A stretch of 64,000 bases of DNA, from contig OZ255837.1 in NCBI GenBank assembly GCA_965277745.1, positions 372,001 through 436,000 of the forward strand. The letters are read 5' to 3'. A program made the position numbers and the translations under genes. The DNA is from G965277745 sp965277745. GTDB taxonomy: Bacteria; Pseudomonadota; Gammaproteobacteria; Cardiobacteriales; Cardiobacteriaceae. Under the pieces are notes generated by a model that made no database searches, was not told the origin of the DNA, and saw only the letters and a program-made list of their open reading frames with translations. Position 1 is the first letter of the stretch; each line of letters opens with the position of its first letter. Shown in pieces: positions 1 to 8,905 of the stretch.

Positions 1-2162
1 CAACCTTTTCGTCACCCAAAATCATTGAAGAAACGCGAACTAAAAAGAACCCTTTTTACGATGATGGGATAAGAGTTAATTGGCCAAGAATAAATATTCC
101 CACAGACGGCACCCTTTTCTCGATCATAATACCATTGCAAATACCGTTTTCTTATTATTTCTCTCAGAGCAATATCTTAGACATGGAATCGGCAAAACAG
201 ATCGAATCGGTAAAAGAGATCGAAGGGCTTGAGGATCATACTTCTTCTATGACTTTCGACTTTTATTCTTACCAACTCTATCTATCGGATAATGGCAAAA
301 TTATCGTTGGTGCTAGTCCTAGTCTTCAGAAATCCTGGATTTATGATCGAAAAAATAGAAAATTTTCTACGATAGATGAAGAAGATAAGTTTGTTCCTAA
401 ATCAATTTCCCCTGATGGCAGTGTTTTAGTGGGATTTATTTACACACCATCGATGGTTAACAATTTCACAGCAGCTCTCTACAAAGAAGGGAAAGTAACG
501 CCACTATCACCCTTTGAAATAGAATATGATGATTATTCGCCGAATCTAATTATGGAGATTGCAGGCGATAACGACACAATTATAGCCGATAACGGAGTAG
601 GCGAATACGATGACGACCTGGAAAAACAAATAGTCTCTTCTTATATTTACCACATTAAAGCAGAGAAAAAGACCACAATCAAACCTCTTAATGATCACGA
701 TTCTGTCTTTGCCAGGGCCATTTCCAACGATGCTTCCACCGTCGTCGGCTATATGGGAAGCCTCAACGGCGAAACAAGTGCCTTTATTTATGACGTCAAA
801 AAAGAAAAAATGAAAATAGAAGAAATGAAAAAACTCGGCGAAAAAATAACCTATCTCGGTCTCGATCAATACGCCGTGGAGCAAGAGTTAGGCTGGCGGA
901 ATTCTTCCGCTACCGATATCAGCAACGACGGAAACGTTATTGTTGGCATTGTCAGCGCTAATTTGTCTGCGGATAGTGATGGTTCCACCGCCTTCTACTA
1001 CGACCGTAACAAGGAAGAGATAACCGATCTCGGCGCCTTGGCAGGGAGTAACGTAAAAGACACCAAGGCGTACGGGGTCAGTGGCGATGGCCGTGTGGTA
1101 ATCGGACAAGGTACCATAATAGAAGAGAATAAAGAGAATAGTGATGAGGACAAGAAGCATGAGGACAAGAAGCACTTATTATTGTGGCGGATTAATGCTT
1201 CAGGGTCTTCGGAAAAACCGGTCGATCCGAAAGTCACACAAAAAACCTTCACCAAAATGGCGGAAAAAGACCATGACTTCCAAGCCCTCGCCCGCGGTCA
1301 ACTCGACGGACTTGCCACGATGCACTGCGCCCTTGAAGACAAAACCTACTGTATCGGCGTTTTCGGCAACGCCAACCGCGTCGGCCACGACGGTCGTCTT
1401 ATGAATAGCGGCATCCACGGCGCCCTGCGTTTCGCCCCGCGCTGGCGCGCCGGGCTGAGCCTGAGTTACCTGGCGAACGATTCCCTCCCCGGCGGGATCA
1501 AAAGCCGCGGCCGTCATACCCCAGGCCTCGGCGCCTACCTGAGCTACGCGCAAAACACCGACCGTTCCGGCCTGAGCGTCACCGCTTCCGCCGCCTGGCA
1601 GAAACAGAAACTCGCGATCCGCCGCACCACCGTCGGCGACCTTACCGAACCCGGTCGCGGTGACAGCGAAATCAAGGGGACCCTGCTTGCCCTCGATGGC
1701 GCCTACGGGGTGAAACTCGCCGAAGGCACCTTGCTCTCGCCGACCCTTGGACTGCGCTACCTGAACACCCGCCGTGACGGCTATCAAGAAACGCGCGAAT
1801 CGGCGTCATTACCCGCGACCTACGGCAAAAGCGGGGAGAGGAGCACCGCGTTGCGGGTCGGCGTCGGCCTCGATCATGCGCTCTCGCCGCGATGGTCTTT
1901 GCACGGCGACGCCGGCACCCGGATCGTGCTCGCTCGCGACCGCGATGCGTTCACGGTACATGGTCAATATCTTGGTGGCGGCACTTACGACTTGTCGCCT
2001 TCGGGGGAAAAAGGGCGCGTTCTGCCTTATGCCAACGTTGGGCTTTCCGCGCGATGGGGCGCGCATCGCGCTTCTTTGGTGCACCTCGATGTCGGTATCG
2101 CCAAATCCGATTACGGCGACAGCGACGCGCATATCGGCGTCAGTTACAATTATCGTTTCTGA
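1..2162 (+). CDS. HAF-repeat autotransporter, 5'-truncated by window edge
   Basis: The reading frame is open from base 3 with no stop, so the true start lies left of the window; the TTG at 135 is only an internal codon. At least five HAF-type repeats are visible in the passenger, for example SDNGKIIVGAS, SPDGSVLVGF, SNDASTVVGY, SNDGNVIVGI and SGDGRVVIGQ. A charged linker with a tandem EDKKH follows. The last 270 or so residues form an autotransporter beta-barrel (FGNANRVGHDGR, alternating hydrophobic strands, ending in YNYRF with the terminal aromatic typical of outer-membrane barrels). It is presumably a type Va surface protein; the ligand is unknown. The passenger is AT-rich and the barrel GC-rich, which suggests a mosaic origin. 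Family assignment is confident; function is not inferred. Confidence 0.85.
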   Translation, partial: TFSSPKIIEETRTKKNPFYDDGIRVNWPRINIPTDGTLFSIIIPLQIPFSYYFSQSNILDMESAKQIESVKEIEGLEDHTSSMTFDFYSYQLYLSDNGKIIVGASPSLQKSWIYDRKNRKFSTIDEEDKFVPKSISPDGSVLVGFIYTPSMVNNFTAALYKEGKVTPLSPFEIEYDDYSPNLIMEIAGDNDTIIADNGVGEYDDDLEKQIVSSYIYHIKAEKKTTIKPLNDHDSVFARAISNDASTVVGYMGSLNGETSAFIYDVKKEKMKIEEMKKLGEKITYLGLDQYAVEQELGWRNSSATDISNDGNVIVGIVSANLSADSDGSTAFYYDRNKEEITDLGALAGSNVKDTKAYGVSGDGRVVIGQGTIIEENKENSDEDKKHEDKKHLLLWRINASGSSEKPVDPKVTQKTFTKMAEKDHDFQALARGQLDGLATMHCALEDKTYCIGVFGNANRVGHDGRLMNSGIHGALRFAPRWRAGLSLSYLANDSLPGGIKSRGRHTPGLGAYLSYAQNTDRSGLSVTASAAWQKQKLAIRRTTVGDLTEPGRGDSEIKGTLLALDGAYGVKLAEGTLLSPTLGLRYLNTRRDGYQETRESASLPATYGKSGERSTALRVGVGLDHALSPRWSLHGDAGTRIVLARDRDAFTVHGQYLGGGTYDLSPSGEKGRVLPYANVGLSARWGAHRASLVHLDVGIAKSDYGDSDAHIGVSYNYRF
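1146..1175 (+). repeat. Tandem 15-bp repeat in the autotransporter linker
   Basis: Two adjacent copies of GAGGACAAGAAGCAY encode EDKKHEDKKH just before the beta-domain. They are in frame, so unit gain or loss would change linker length without breaking the gene. An imperfect AGAGAATA duplication lies just upstream, near 1128-1142. Confidence 0.8.
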
Positions 2163-2181
2163 GCCGTCCGCGAAGACAATC

Positions 2182-2202
2182 AGGGCGGTTCGCTGCCCTT
2201 TT
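2182..2202 (+). terminator. Rho-independent terminator of the autotransporter
   Basis: Twenty bases after the stop codon, a 7-bp stem (AGGGCGG pairing with CTGCCCT, one G-U pair) closes a TTCG tetraloop and is followed by a short T tract. This is a textbook intrinsic terminator. Confidence 0.8.
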
Positions 2203-2499
2203 CCATGTACAAAGTGAATCCTATACGGCATCATCCCCTTTTCTCCCGACGCCGTGACAGCGCTCTATTACTGACGCTCGTTAGATACTCTTCGCAGGAC
2301 CGCGCGACGTTTCGATACCCCATTGACCCGATGGTCGCAGCTAAAGCACTGTCTTACCGATAAATTGCGTTGGAAGATTTTTCGCGGAAACGCCGCCTGC
2401 TCAATACTTTCTGCAAGAGAATCGGTCGAAAAAAGGGTTGATTTGACCATCGGAAAAGGCAAAAATAAAAATCGAGAATATCTTCTTGGGCGTCACGCG
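2203..2499. other. Gap between the autotransporter terminator and the HAD pseudogene
   Basis: No convincing gene is seen here. A weak promoter-like pair lies near its right end on the plus strand: TTGACC at about 2442, and TAAAAA 17 bases later. It could have served the HAD gene. Small open frames on both strands lack ribosome-binding sites and recognisable content. Confidence 0.4.
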
Positions 2500-2585
2500 A
2501 TGAATCCGATTTTGGCTGAAGCAGAGGCTGTATTGTTCGATATGGACGGGACGCTTATCGATTCCAAACCGGTAATTGAACAGGC

Positions 2586-3543
2586 CTAGTTGTTAGGTCC
2601 CATATTATGATGGAAGGAATTGGTTTTGAATCTTTGCGGTTCTTTTGTCCAGATCTTACAAACGTATTCGTATGGGGTCAGACCGCGCAATGTTTTTAAC
2701 CGTTTTGCAAAATTGTACGCCCGAACAAATGCCTGCAGGTGACTGCGCAGTTGTTGGTGATTATCATCGTGATAGCGCTTTACCGTCGCTTCCTTGATCG
2801 TGCGGTTCATCCGTTCGACCTGGCCGTTCGTCCAGGGATGATTCGGCTTGGTCAGGCGATGTTCAATGTCATTCGCCGCACAGATCAGATCGAAACCTAT
2901 CTTGCGGCGCGTGATGCGATTGCGCGGCGGTTCGGCAAACTCGATCCCGTGATCGGTCAGAATCGTGTGAATCTTGTAGGGCACCACTTCGAGTAGGTGT
3001 TCAAGGAATTCCTGAGCCGTCTTGCGATTGGCTTGCTCCACTAGCTTTGTCACCGCGAATTGACTGGTTCGATCAATGGCCACAAAAAGATAGAGCTTGC
3101 CTTCTTGTGTTCTGAGGTGTGCACTGTCGATGTGGAAGTATCCAATCGGGTATTGCTTGAACTTCTCTCGCTTGGGCTTATCGCTATCCATGTCAGGCAA
3201 CCGTGAGATGCCATGGCGCTGAAAGCAGCGATGTAACGAAGAACGTCTCAGATGCGGGATCGACGGTTGCAAGGCGTAAAGACAATCATCCAAAGGCAAT
3301 AGCGTGTGCTTTCGAAAGGCAACGCATGCGGCTTCTTCTTCGAGAGGGAAACCGTTGAACGAGGGTTCTTGGGCCCCATAGGGGAGGGGCATCTTCAACG
3401 CTCTGACGCTTCTTCCATTTGCAAACGGTCTTTGGATCGATGCCGTAACGCTTGCTTAACGCCGCGATCGAAGCTTGCGATCGCTGTATTTCCGCTCTGA
3501 CTGCGTGCGTGGTCTTGGCGCCTGGGTGTAAAACTTGTCCCAT
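2586..3543 (-). pseudogene. IS481-family transposase with an internal frameshift
   Basis: The N-terminal frame (start 3543, MGQVLHPGAKTTHAVRAEIQ) holds a helix-turn-helix (ALSKRYGIDPKTVCKWKKRQ). The catalytic rve domain lies in another frame: YFHIDSAHLRTQEGKLYLFV and ILTDHGIEFAEPP give two catalytic acids, and WTNGQVERMNRTIKEA gives the DDE glutamate. The frames separate at about 3380-3390, where AGGGG is tandemly duplicated; deleting one copy joins them as EDAP-MGPKEP. The TAG stop at 2586-2588 lies outside the left inverted repeat and comes from target DNA. As it stands the transposase is probably inactive unless frameshifted products are made. Confidence 0.85.
2591..2621 (+). repeat. Left terminal inverted repeat of the IS481 element
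   Basis: It begins TGTTAGGTCCCATATTATGA. It matches the reverse complement of the right end at most positions, including the TCCCAT and ATGGAA blocks. Confidence 0.75.
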
Positions 3544-3571
3544 AGGTTCCTCCGTGCTGAGGGATCCGTAT

Positions 3572-3602
3572 AAATCATTCCATTATATGATGGGATCAAA
3601 CA
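3572..3602 (-). repeat. Right terminal inverted repeat of the IS481 element
   Basis: On the minus strand it reads TGTTTGATCCCATCATATAA and continues ATGGAATGATT. It is an imperfect copy of the left end. Confidence 0.7.
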
Positions 3603-4159
3603 CATAGTGTCGCATCGCCAAAAAATATGACGTCTCCATCGACCGGGAGATAATCGATGAGCACATCCACGGTAGAAGTGGTGAATATACGATGAACTAT
3701 CTTTTCAAAGATTTCGTTCACAGTCAAAGAGCCGATATCAAACTTGAAGTCGATCACATTGAAGAAACTTCTCCTGCCGACTTGATCCCCGGTGCCAGGG
3801 ACTTTTTGCTTTTATTTGGCAAAAGAAAATCGATTTTCTCTTTGCCCTGCATAACTTACATGGCTTGTTCGATGTCGTCATTTCCTGTCATGACGTTCAA
3901 AAAGGCAAACCCGACCCGCAGGGGTACTTGCTTGCGGCGCACCGCCTAGCCTGCCGTATTCAACATTGCGTGGTTTTCGAAGAATCGATCAGTGGTATCG
4001 CGGCGGGGGTGAAAAGTGGCGCCAAGTGTATCGGCATTGGAAATGCGCAAGGGATTTGTCATAACGATGCTTTTTTGCCGATTTTCATCAGGTGATGTCT
4101 GCTATTGGCGGATAGGCGATCGGCAATGGCGTGGTTGGCACTCCCTGAAAAATAGCGGT

Positions 4160-5611
4160 TTATTCGCTTTTGCGCTGTTCCTTGAGAAAAATTGCTTCGT
4201 TCGCCATTTCCTCAGGCAACTTGTCCGCAATATAGGTTTTCAGCAATTCTGGGTCATTCTCCAACACGTCACAGTAGCGCGGTTTTTCTTCGATAGCGAC
4301 GAAAGACCGTGGCCGCGGCGCCTCACGGCCAAGGGCCTCTCGCACCGTTTCCGCGAACTTCGCCGGCAAAGCCGTCTCGAGACACACCATCGGCACGCCA
4401 TTCTCCGCCTCACGCCGGCCAACGCAGACGCCGTCTGCCGTATGCGGATCGATCAGGCGCGAAAAGGCGCGGTCTATGTCGGCGATTGTTTGCAGGCGAT
4501 CGCGGTGGGTGGAACGACCCGCGCGGAATCCGCTGTTTACCACCGCTCGCCATAGCTTGTCTTGGCGTAGATCGAGCGCTTCTCCTTTGCCGATCTGCCG
4601 CCACCAGCGAGCGATTCGGTCACTGTCCCTGTCGGATAAGAGATAAAGATAACGTTCGAAATTCGAGGCTTTGCCGATATCCATCGACGGACTGGAGGTC
4701 TTCGCCACTTTCTCGCCCGTGCGCACACGATACACGCCGCTGGTGAAAAATTCATGGAGCACGTCGTTTTCATTGCTCGCCACCACCAGTTTGCGAATCG
4801 GCAAGCCCATCGATTTTGCCAGATATCCGGCAAAAACATTGCCGAAATTACCCGACGGCACGCAGAAATCGAGCGGCCTAGCGAAGGCGAAATAGGCTTT
4901 GAAATAATAGACGGTTTGTGCGAGTACACGCCCCCAGTTAATCGAGTTCACCGCGCCGATACGATATTTCGCCTTGAACGACGCATCGGCATTGACCGCT
5001 TTGACGAGATCCTGACAATCATCGAACACCCCTTTCACGGCAATATTGAAAATGTTCGCCTCATTGAGCGAATACATCTGCGCCTGTTGAAACTCGCTCA
5101 TCCGTCCGTACGGCGAGAGCATGAACACATTGAGCTTGTCCTTGCCGATCATCGCGTATTCCGCTGCCGATCCGGTGTCCCCGGATGTCGCGCCGAGAAT
5201 ATTGATCCGCGCGCCGCGTTTGGCGAGCACATAGTCGAAAGCCTCGCCGAGAAACTGCATCGCAATATCCTTGAACGCCAAAGACGGCCCGTTGGAGAGT
5301 TCGAGCAGATAGAGATCACTGTCGCCGAGACGGATCAACGGGGTGATTTCTTCCTGACCGAATTTGGCCTTGTCATAGCTGCGCGAAAGTATTTCGCGTA
5401 AATCGTCCGGCGCAATATCGTCGATGAACGGGCGCATGATCGCAAAGGCGAGATCGGCGTAAGATAAATTTTTCCAGCGCGCAAGCTCACCGGCATCGAT
5501 CCGGGGAATTTCCGCCGGCATCGCGAGCCCGCCATCGGGCGCGAGCCCGTCGAGCAGGACATCGCTGAATTGACCGAGCGCCCTAGCGCCACGAGTCGAG
5601 ACGTATTGCAT
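4160..5611 (-). CDS. thrC: Threonine synthase
   Basis: A 483-residue PLP enzyme that converts O-phosphohomoserine to threonine and phosphate in the cytoplasm. The N-terminus MQYVSTRGARALGQFSDVL is typical of the family. The Schiff-base lysine is in NGPSLAFKDIAMQFLG, and the phosphate-binding region is GATSGDTGSAAEYAM. The start at 5611 fits the family N-terminus and has a GGGAGA ribosome-binding site; the frame is open 28 codons further upstream, but that part does not look like protein. The gene lies downstream of recJ, separated by 238 bp with no clear promoter. With hom it completes the last steps from aspartate semialdehyde to threonine except homoserine kinase, which is not in this window. 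Confidence 0.95.
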   Translation of the reverse strand: MQYVSTRGARALGQFSDVLLDGLAPDGGLAMPAEIPRIDAGELARWKNLSYADLAFAIMRPFIDDIAPDDLREILSRSYDKAKFGQEEITPLIRLGDSDLYLLELSNGPSLAFKDIAMQFLGEAFDYVLAKRGARINILGATSGDTGSAAEYAMIGKDKLNVFMLSPYGRMSEFQQAQMYSLNEANIFNIAVKGVFDDCQDLVKAVNADASFKAKYRIGAVNSINWGRVLAQTVYYFKAYFAFARPLDFCVPSGNFGNVFAGYLAKSMGLPIRKLVVASNENDVLHEFFTSGVYRVRTGEKVAKTSSPSMDIGKASNFERYLYLLSDRDSDRIARWWRQIGKGEALDLRQDKLWRAVVNSGFRAGRSTHRDRLQTIADIDRAFSRLIDPHTADGVCVGRREAENGVPMVCLETALPAKFAETVREALGREAPRPRSFVAIEEKPRYCDVLENDPELLKTYIADKLPEEMANEAIFLKEQRKSE

Positions 5612-5849
5612 ATTTTCTCCCTGACGCACGCGCCGTTTTCGCGCACGCAAATCGCGGTGAGGCACGATCCGCTCGTACGCACGGTATGCTCGCAAGCGGC
5701 GCTTTTCGTTACCCCGAAACGGAATTTTTCAAGCCACTCCTATCAAGAGACGACAAGGTCGTTTCGTGCGGGCAATAACGTCAACGGCTCTCGACGCCCG
5801 AATCGAAAAGGCGCATCCGCGCGGCTGTCGCCGGGTTTGTTGCCGCCAC

Positions 5850-7535
5850 TTACGACGCGCAGTAATCGGCATATGTTACCAACAGACTGAGGCGTTCGTC
5901 ACCAAAAAAACGATTGACCTGCACTTGATAGGCCACCTCGATACGATCGCCACGAACAAAGTCGGCGAGATGAAAAAACCACGCCGCCTGGAATTGCCGC
6001 GCAGTGTGCGGATGGTGCAAAATCAGACGGGTATGCTGTGCCCCCAAACGCCTACATTCGCGGACGGTAAAGCGATTGGCGAAAGTCGGCGGCGGCAGAT
6101 CCGTTCCCCACGGTTCGAGTTGTTCGAGATATTTCGCCCAATCGACATCAAGAAGTTCGGGCGGCAATTCGCCGTCGATATACAACGGCTCGCGAGGCGG
6201 GCGCGCACCGATATGCGCTTCAAAGGCCGCGCACAGTGCCAAAAGGAGTTGTGGATAGGCGGATTTTTCCACTGTCAGCCCCGCCGCCATCGCATGGCCG
6301 CCGAAGCGGAACACGTCCGCAGGCAATGTTTTTGCGGCATGAACGAGTAACGCGTGGATATTCACCCCGCGCACCGAGCGCAGAGAAGCCTTGATGATGT
6401 CTTCACCGTTGGCATCGGTCGCAACCAGTGCCGGACGGGCAAAGTGAGACTTGAGCCGGGCGGCGACAATGCCAATCACGCCTTCATGCCAATCTGCGCG
6501 ATAGGCCACGGCGATAGGCAACGCGGCATCGACAAGCGCCATCGCCTGCGCGGTTATTTCATTTTCGAGCGCCTTGCGGTCGCGGTTCAGACTGTCGAGT
6601 AATTGCGCGTATTCCTGCGTGGTCTGCCAGTCATCGCTAAGAAGCATCGCCACGCCGTCGGACATCTCCTCGAGCCGTCCGACGGCATTGAGTCGGGGCG
6701 CCAGGGCGAAGCCGATATCCTGCGCGCTCAGGGCGTGCGGCGCAACATTGGCGACACGGCACAAGGCACGAATACCGGGATTGCCTCGTTGACGGCGTAT
6801 CTGGCGAAGACCGTGACTGACGAGAATGCGGTTGTTGTGATCGAGCGGCACCACATCGGCGACCGTACCAAGAGCGACGAGATCGAGATACGCGCCGAGA
6901 TCGACGGGAAAGGCCGTATCCCGGGTGCGCCGCCACAAACGGCGCAAAACCACAAGCAGATAGAAGGTCACGCCGACACCGGCAAGATTTTTCAAATTAA
7001 AACAGTTACTTGCACATTTCGGATTGACCACCGCGACGGCAGGCGGCAATTCGCCATCCGCTCGATGATGATCGGTAATGAGCAAATCCACCTGCCGTTC
7101 GGCGAGCCATGCGGCGGCATCATGACTACGGATACCGTTATCCACGGTGATCAGAAGCCGCGGCAGCCCGGGCAGTGAAGCCAGCCCGGCAATGCTAAGC
7201 CCATAGCCGTGTGCCCAGCGGTTCGGGATGAAGTAAGACACCTTCGCCGCAAGCCGACGCAACACCCGAACGAGAAGCGCCGTGGCGCTGGCGCCATCGA
7301 CATCGTAATCACCGTAGACGAGAATCGTCTCACCGGCGTTTATCGCTTGTTGTAAACGCGCGGCGGCTTTTTCGATATCGGGAATGCCATCCGCCGGCAA
7401 CAGCGAACACAGGCGTTTTTCCACCTGTGCGGGATCGCGCATCCGCGCGGCATAGATCCTGCGTATCAGCGGATGCCAGTGTTCGGGATAGTTCTCCGGC
7501 CGGCTGAGCAGGGGTCTTTTCTGCGCCTTGCGCAT
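5850..7535 (-). CDS. recJ: Single-stranded-DNA 5'-3' exonuclease RecJ
   Basis: A 561-residue DHH-superfamily nuclease acting in recombination and mismatch repair. GDYDVDGASATALLVRVL is phosphoesterase motif I and LLITDHHRADGELPPA carries the DHH triad. GVGVTFYLLVVL and HEGVIGIVAARL (the DHHA1-linked part) follow, with an OB-like C-terminal domain. ATG 7535 is chosen (MRKAQKRPLLSRPENYPEHW); it is one base past the hom TGA, so the two genes are translationally linked. The longer open frame upstream overlaps hom and has no family support. Confidence 0.95.
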   Translation of the reverse strand: MRKAQKRPLLSRPENYPEHWHPLIRRIYAARMRDPAQVEKRLCSLLPADGIPDIEKAAARLQQAINAGETILVYGDYDVDGASATALLVRVLRRLAAKVSYFIPNRWAHGYGLSIAGLASLPGLPRLLITVDNGIRSHDAAAWLAERQVDLLITDHHRADGELPPAVAVVNPKCASNCFNLKNLAGVGVTFYLLVVLRRLWRRTRDTAFPVDLGAYLDLVALGTVADVVPLDHNNRILVSHGLRQIRRQRGNPGIRALCRVANVAPHALSAQDIGFALAPRLNAVGRLEEMSDGVAMLLSDDWQTTQEYAQLLDSLNRDRKALENEITAQAMALVDAALPIAVAYRADWHEGVIGIVAARLKSHFARPALVATDANGEDIIKASLRSVRGVNIHALLVHAAKTLPADVFRFGGHAMAAGLTVEKSAYPQLLLALCAAFEAHIGARPPREPLYIDGELPPELLDVDWAKYLEQLEPWGTDLPPPTFANRFTVRECRRLGAQHTRLILHHPHTARQFQAAWFFHLADFVRGDRIEVAYQVQVNRFFGDERLSLLVTYADYCAS

Positions 7536-7536
7536 C

Positions 7537-8844
7537 TCAGGTGAACGCTTCCGCCCGTATCCGCACGACCGGTGCGACGACAGAATCAAGCCCCTCGAGC
7601 ATGGTGATCGCGCCGTTCATGGCAGCCTCGCGGACACGATCGGTAAGCATGACGAGCGCGATCCGCCCATCCTGTCGCTGTTCGGTCTTCTGCACGACCG
7701 AGGCGATGGAGATCGACTGTGCGGCGAGAATACGGGTAATCTCGGCGAGAACGCCGATTCGGTCATCGACCAGAAGGCGCACATAATAGGCGGAGCGATA
7801 CTCTCTGGAAGGCAATACCGGTAACACCTCCTTGTCGAGCACGTGATGGAAACCGAATGCCGCGAGACGATCCTCGCCTCCCAGATTGAGTTCGCGCACA
7901 CAGTCGATCAGATCGGCGACCACCGCCGACGCGGTCGGCAGTTTGCCGGCGCCGGGGCCGTAATAGAGACTGTCCCCGGTCGCGTTGCCCTTGATGTGTA
8001 TCGCGTTCATCACCCCGCAGACACTGGCGAGCGGCGAACCATCGGGAATCAGGGTCGGATGCACGCGCATTTCCACCCCGTCCCTGCGGCGAAGGGCAAG
8101 ACCGAGGTGTTTGATCGTGTAGCCCAGTTCGGCCGCGTTTTCGATATCCTGAGGGGTCAAGGCGTCGATTCCTTCGATATACACTTTGTCGAATTGCAGC
8201 GTAATGCCAAAAGCGATCGAGGCGAGAATGGTAATCTTGTGCGCGGCGTCGGTGCCGTTGATATCGAAAGACGGATCGGCTTCTGCGTAACCGCGCGCCT
8301 GTGCCTCGGCAAGCGCTGTCGCGAAGGTTTTCCCCCGTTCGCGCATTTCGCTGAGAATGAAATTACCGGTACCGTTGATGATGCCGGCCACCGCGGTGAT
8401 CTCGTTACCGCTCATCGCCTCGCGCAAGACCTTGATGATGGGAATGCCGCCAGCGACCGCCGCTTCATAGGAAAGGACCAGACCGCGTTGACGCGCCAGG
8501 CGAAACAGCGGTTCGCCACATTCGGCGATCAACGCCTTGTTGGCGGTAATGACATGCTTGCCATTTTGCAGTGCGGCGCCAATCCACTCTCGTGCCGGCT
8601 CCATGCCTCCCATCAACTCGAGCACAATTTCGATATCGGGATCGGCGACGATCTCGGTGGCGGGTCGACAGGCAAACCGCAGAGCGGCGACATCGATGCC
8701 CGCCCAGGAACGCTTGGAAACACTCTTGATCACGATATCATAGCCGCAGCGACGCTTGATTTCGCAGGCGTTCTTTCCAAGCACTTCAATCACCCCTCGT
8801 GCCACGGTGCCGAAACCGAGGATGCCGATCGTGACTTGTTTCAT
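7537..8844 (-). CDS. hom: Homoserine dehydrogenase
   Basis: A 435-residue monofunctional enzyme reducing aspartate semialdehyde to homoserine, shared by the threonine and methionine routes. The NAD(P) fold starts at ILGFGTVARGVIEVLG. Catalytic-region motifs include YEAAVAGGIPIIKVLREAM and GIINGTGNFILSEM; GYAEADPSFDINGTDAAHK is a family signature. A C-terminal ACT domain (about 350-430, YYVRLLVDDRIGVLAEITRI) suggests feedback control by threonine. It has its own promoter and is followed directly by recJ. Confidence 0.96.
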   Translation of the reverse strand: MKQVTIGILGFGTVARGVIEVLGKNACEIKRRCGYDIVIKSVSKRSWAGIDVAALRFACRPATEIVADPDIEIVLELMGGMEPAREWIGAALQNGKHVITANKALIAECGEPLFRLARQRGLVLSYEAAVAGGIPIIKVLREAMSGNEITAVAGIINGTGNFILSEMRERGKTFATALAEAQARGYAEADPSFDINGTDAAHKITILASIAFGITLQFDKVYIEGIDALTPQDIENAAELGYTIKHLGLALRRRDGVEMRVHPTLIPDGSPLASVCGVMNAIHIKGNATGDSLYYGPGAGKLPTASAVVADLIDCVRELNLGGEDRLAAFGFHHVLDKEVLPVLPSREYRSAYYVRLLVDDRIGVLAEITRILAAQSISIASVVQKTEQRQDGRIALVMLTDRVREAAMNGAITMLEGLDSVVAPVVRIRAEAFT

Positions 8845-8872
8845 ACCCGCTCGCTAGCAGCCAAAACGAATC

Positions 8873-8901
8873 AGTATAATTGACACGTGGTCGCTGTCAA
8901 T
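8873..8901 (-). promoter_or_regulatory. hom promoter with an overlapping inverted repeat
   Basis: On the minus strand a consensus -35 TTGACA (8895-8900) is spaced 16 bases from TATACT (8873-8878), 28 bases before hom. The -35 lies inside a perfect 7-bp inverted repeat, ATTGACA-N9-TGTCAAT (8879-8901), which looks like an operator. The regulator is not known. Confidence 0.7.
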
Positions 8902-8905
8902 CTTC

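Larger units (their letters stand above)
2591..3604 (-). mobile_element. IS481-family insertion sequence, about 1.01 kb
   Basis: One DDE transposase gene on the minus strand lies between imperfect terminal inverted repeats of about 31 bp. TAGT occurs at 2587-2590 and again at 3605-3608, a plausible 4-bp target duplication. The element splits a HAD phosphatase gene. The right boundary is uncertain by about 2 bases: the repeats align best if the element ends at 3602, the target duplication if it ends at 3604. Confidence 0.85.
2500..4095 (+). pseudogene. HAD-family sugar phosphatase, broken by an IS and a frameshift
   Basis: The 5' fragment starts at ATG 2500 and carries HAD motif I (AVLFDMDGTLIDSKPVIEQA). 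It is cut at about 2590 by the insertion element. Removing the element plus one TAGT copy restores the same frame, which continues CRIAKKYDVSIDREIIDEH and on to LIPGARDFL. The codon at the junction is TAG where homologues usually have Trp. A second lesion at about 3805-3835 shifts the frame, and the stretch before HGLFDVVIS is shorter than usual, so motif II is lost. The 3' part (HDVQKGKPDPQGYLLAA, then VVFEESISGIAAGVKSGAK) carries motifs III and IV of beta-phosphoglucomutase/YfbT-like enzymes. The gene cannot make a functional phosphatase. Confidence 0.85.
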
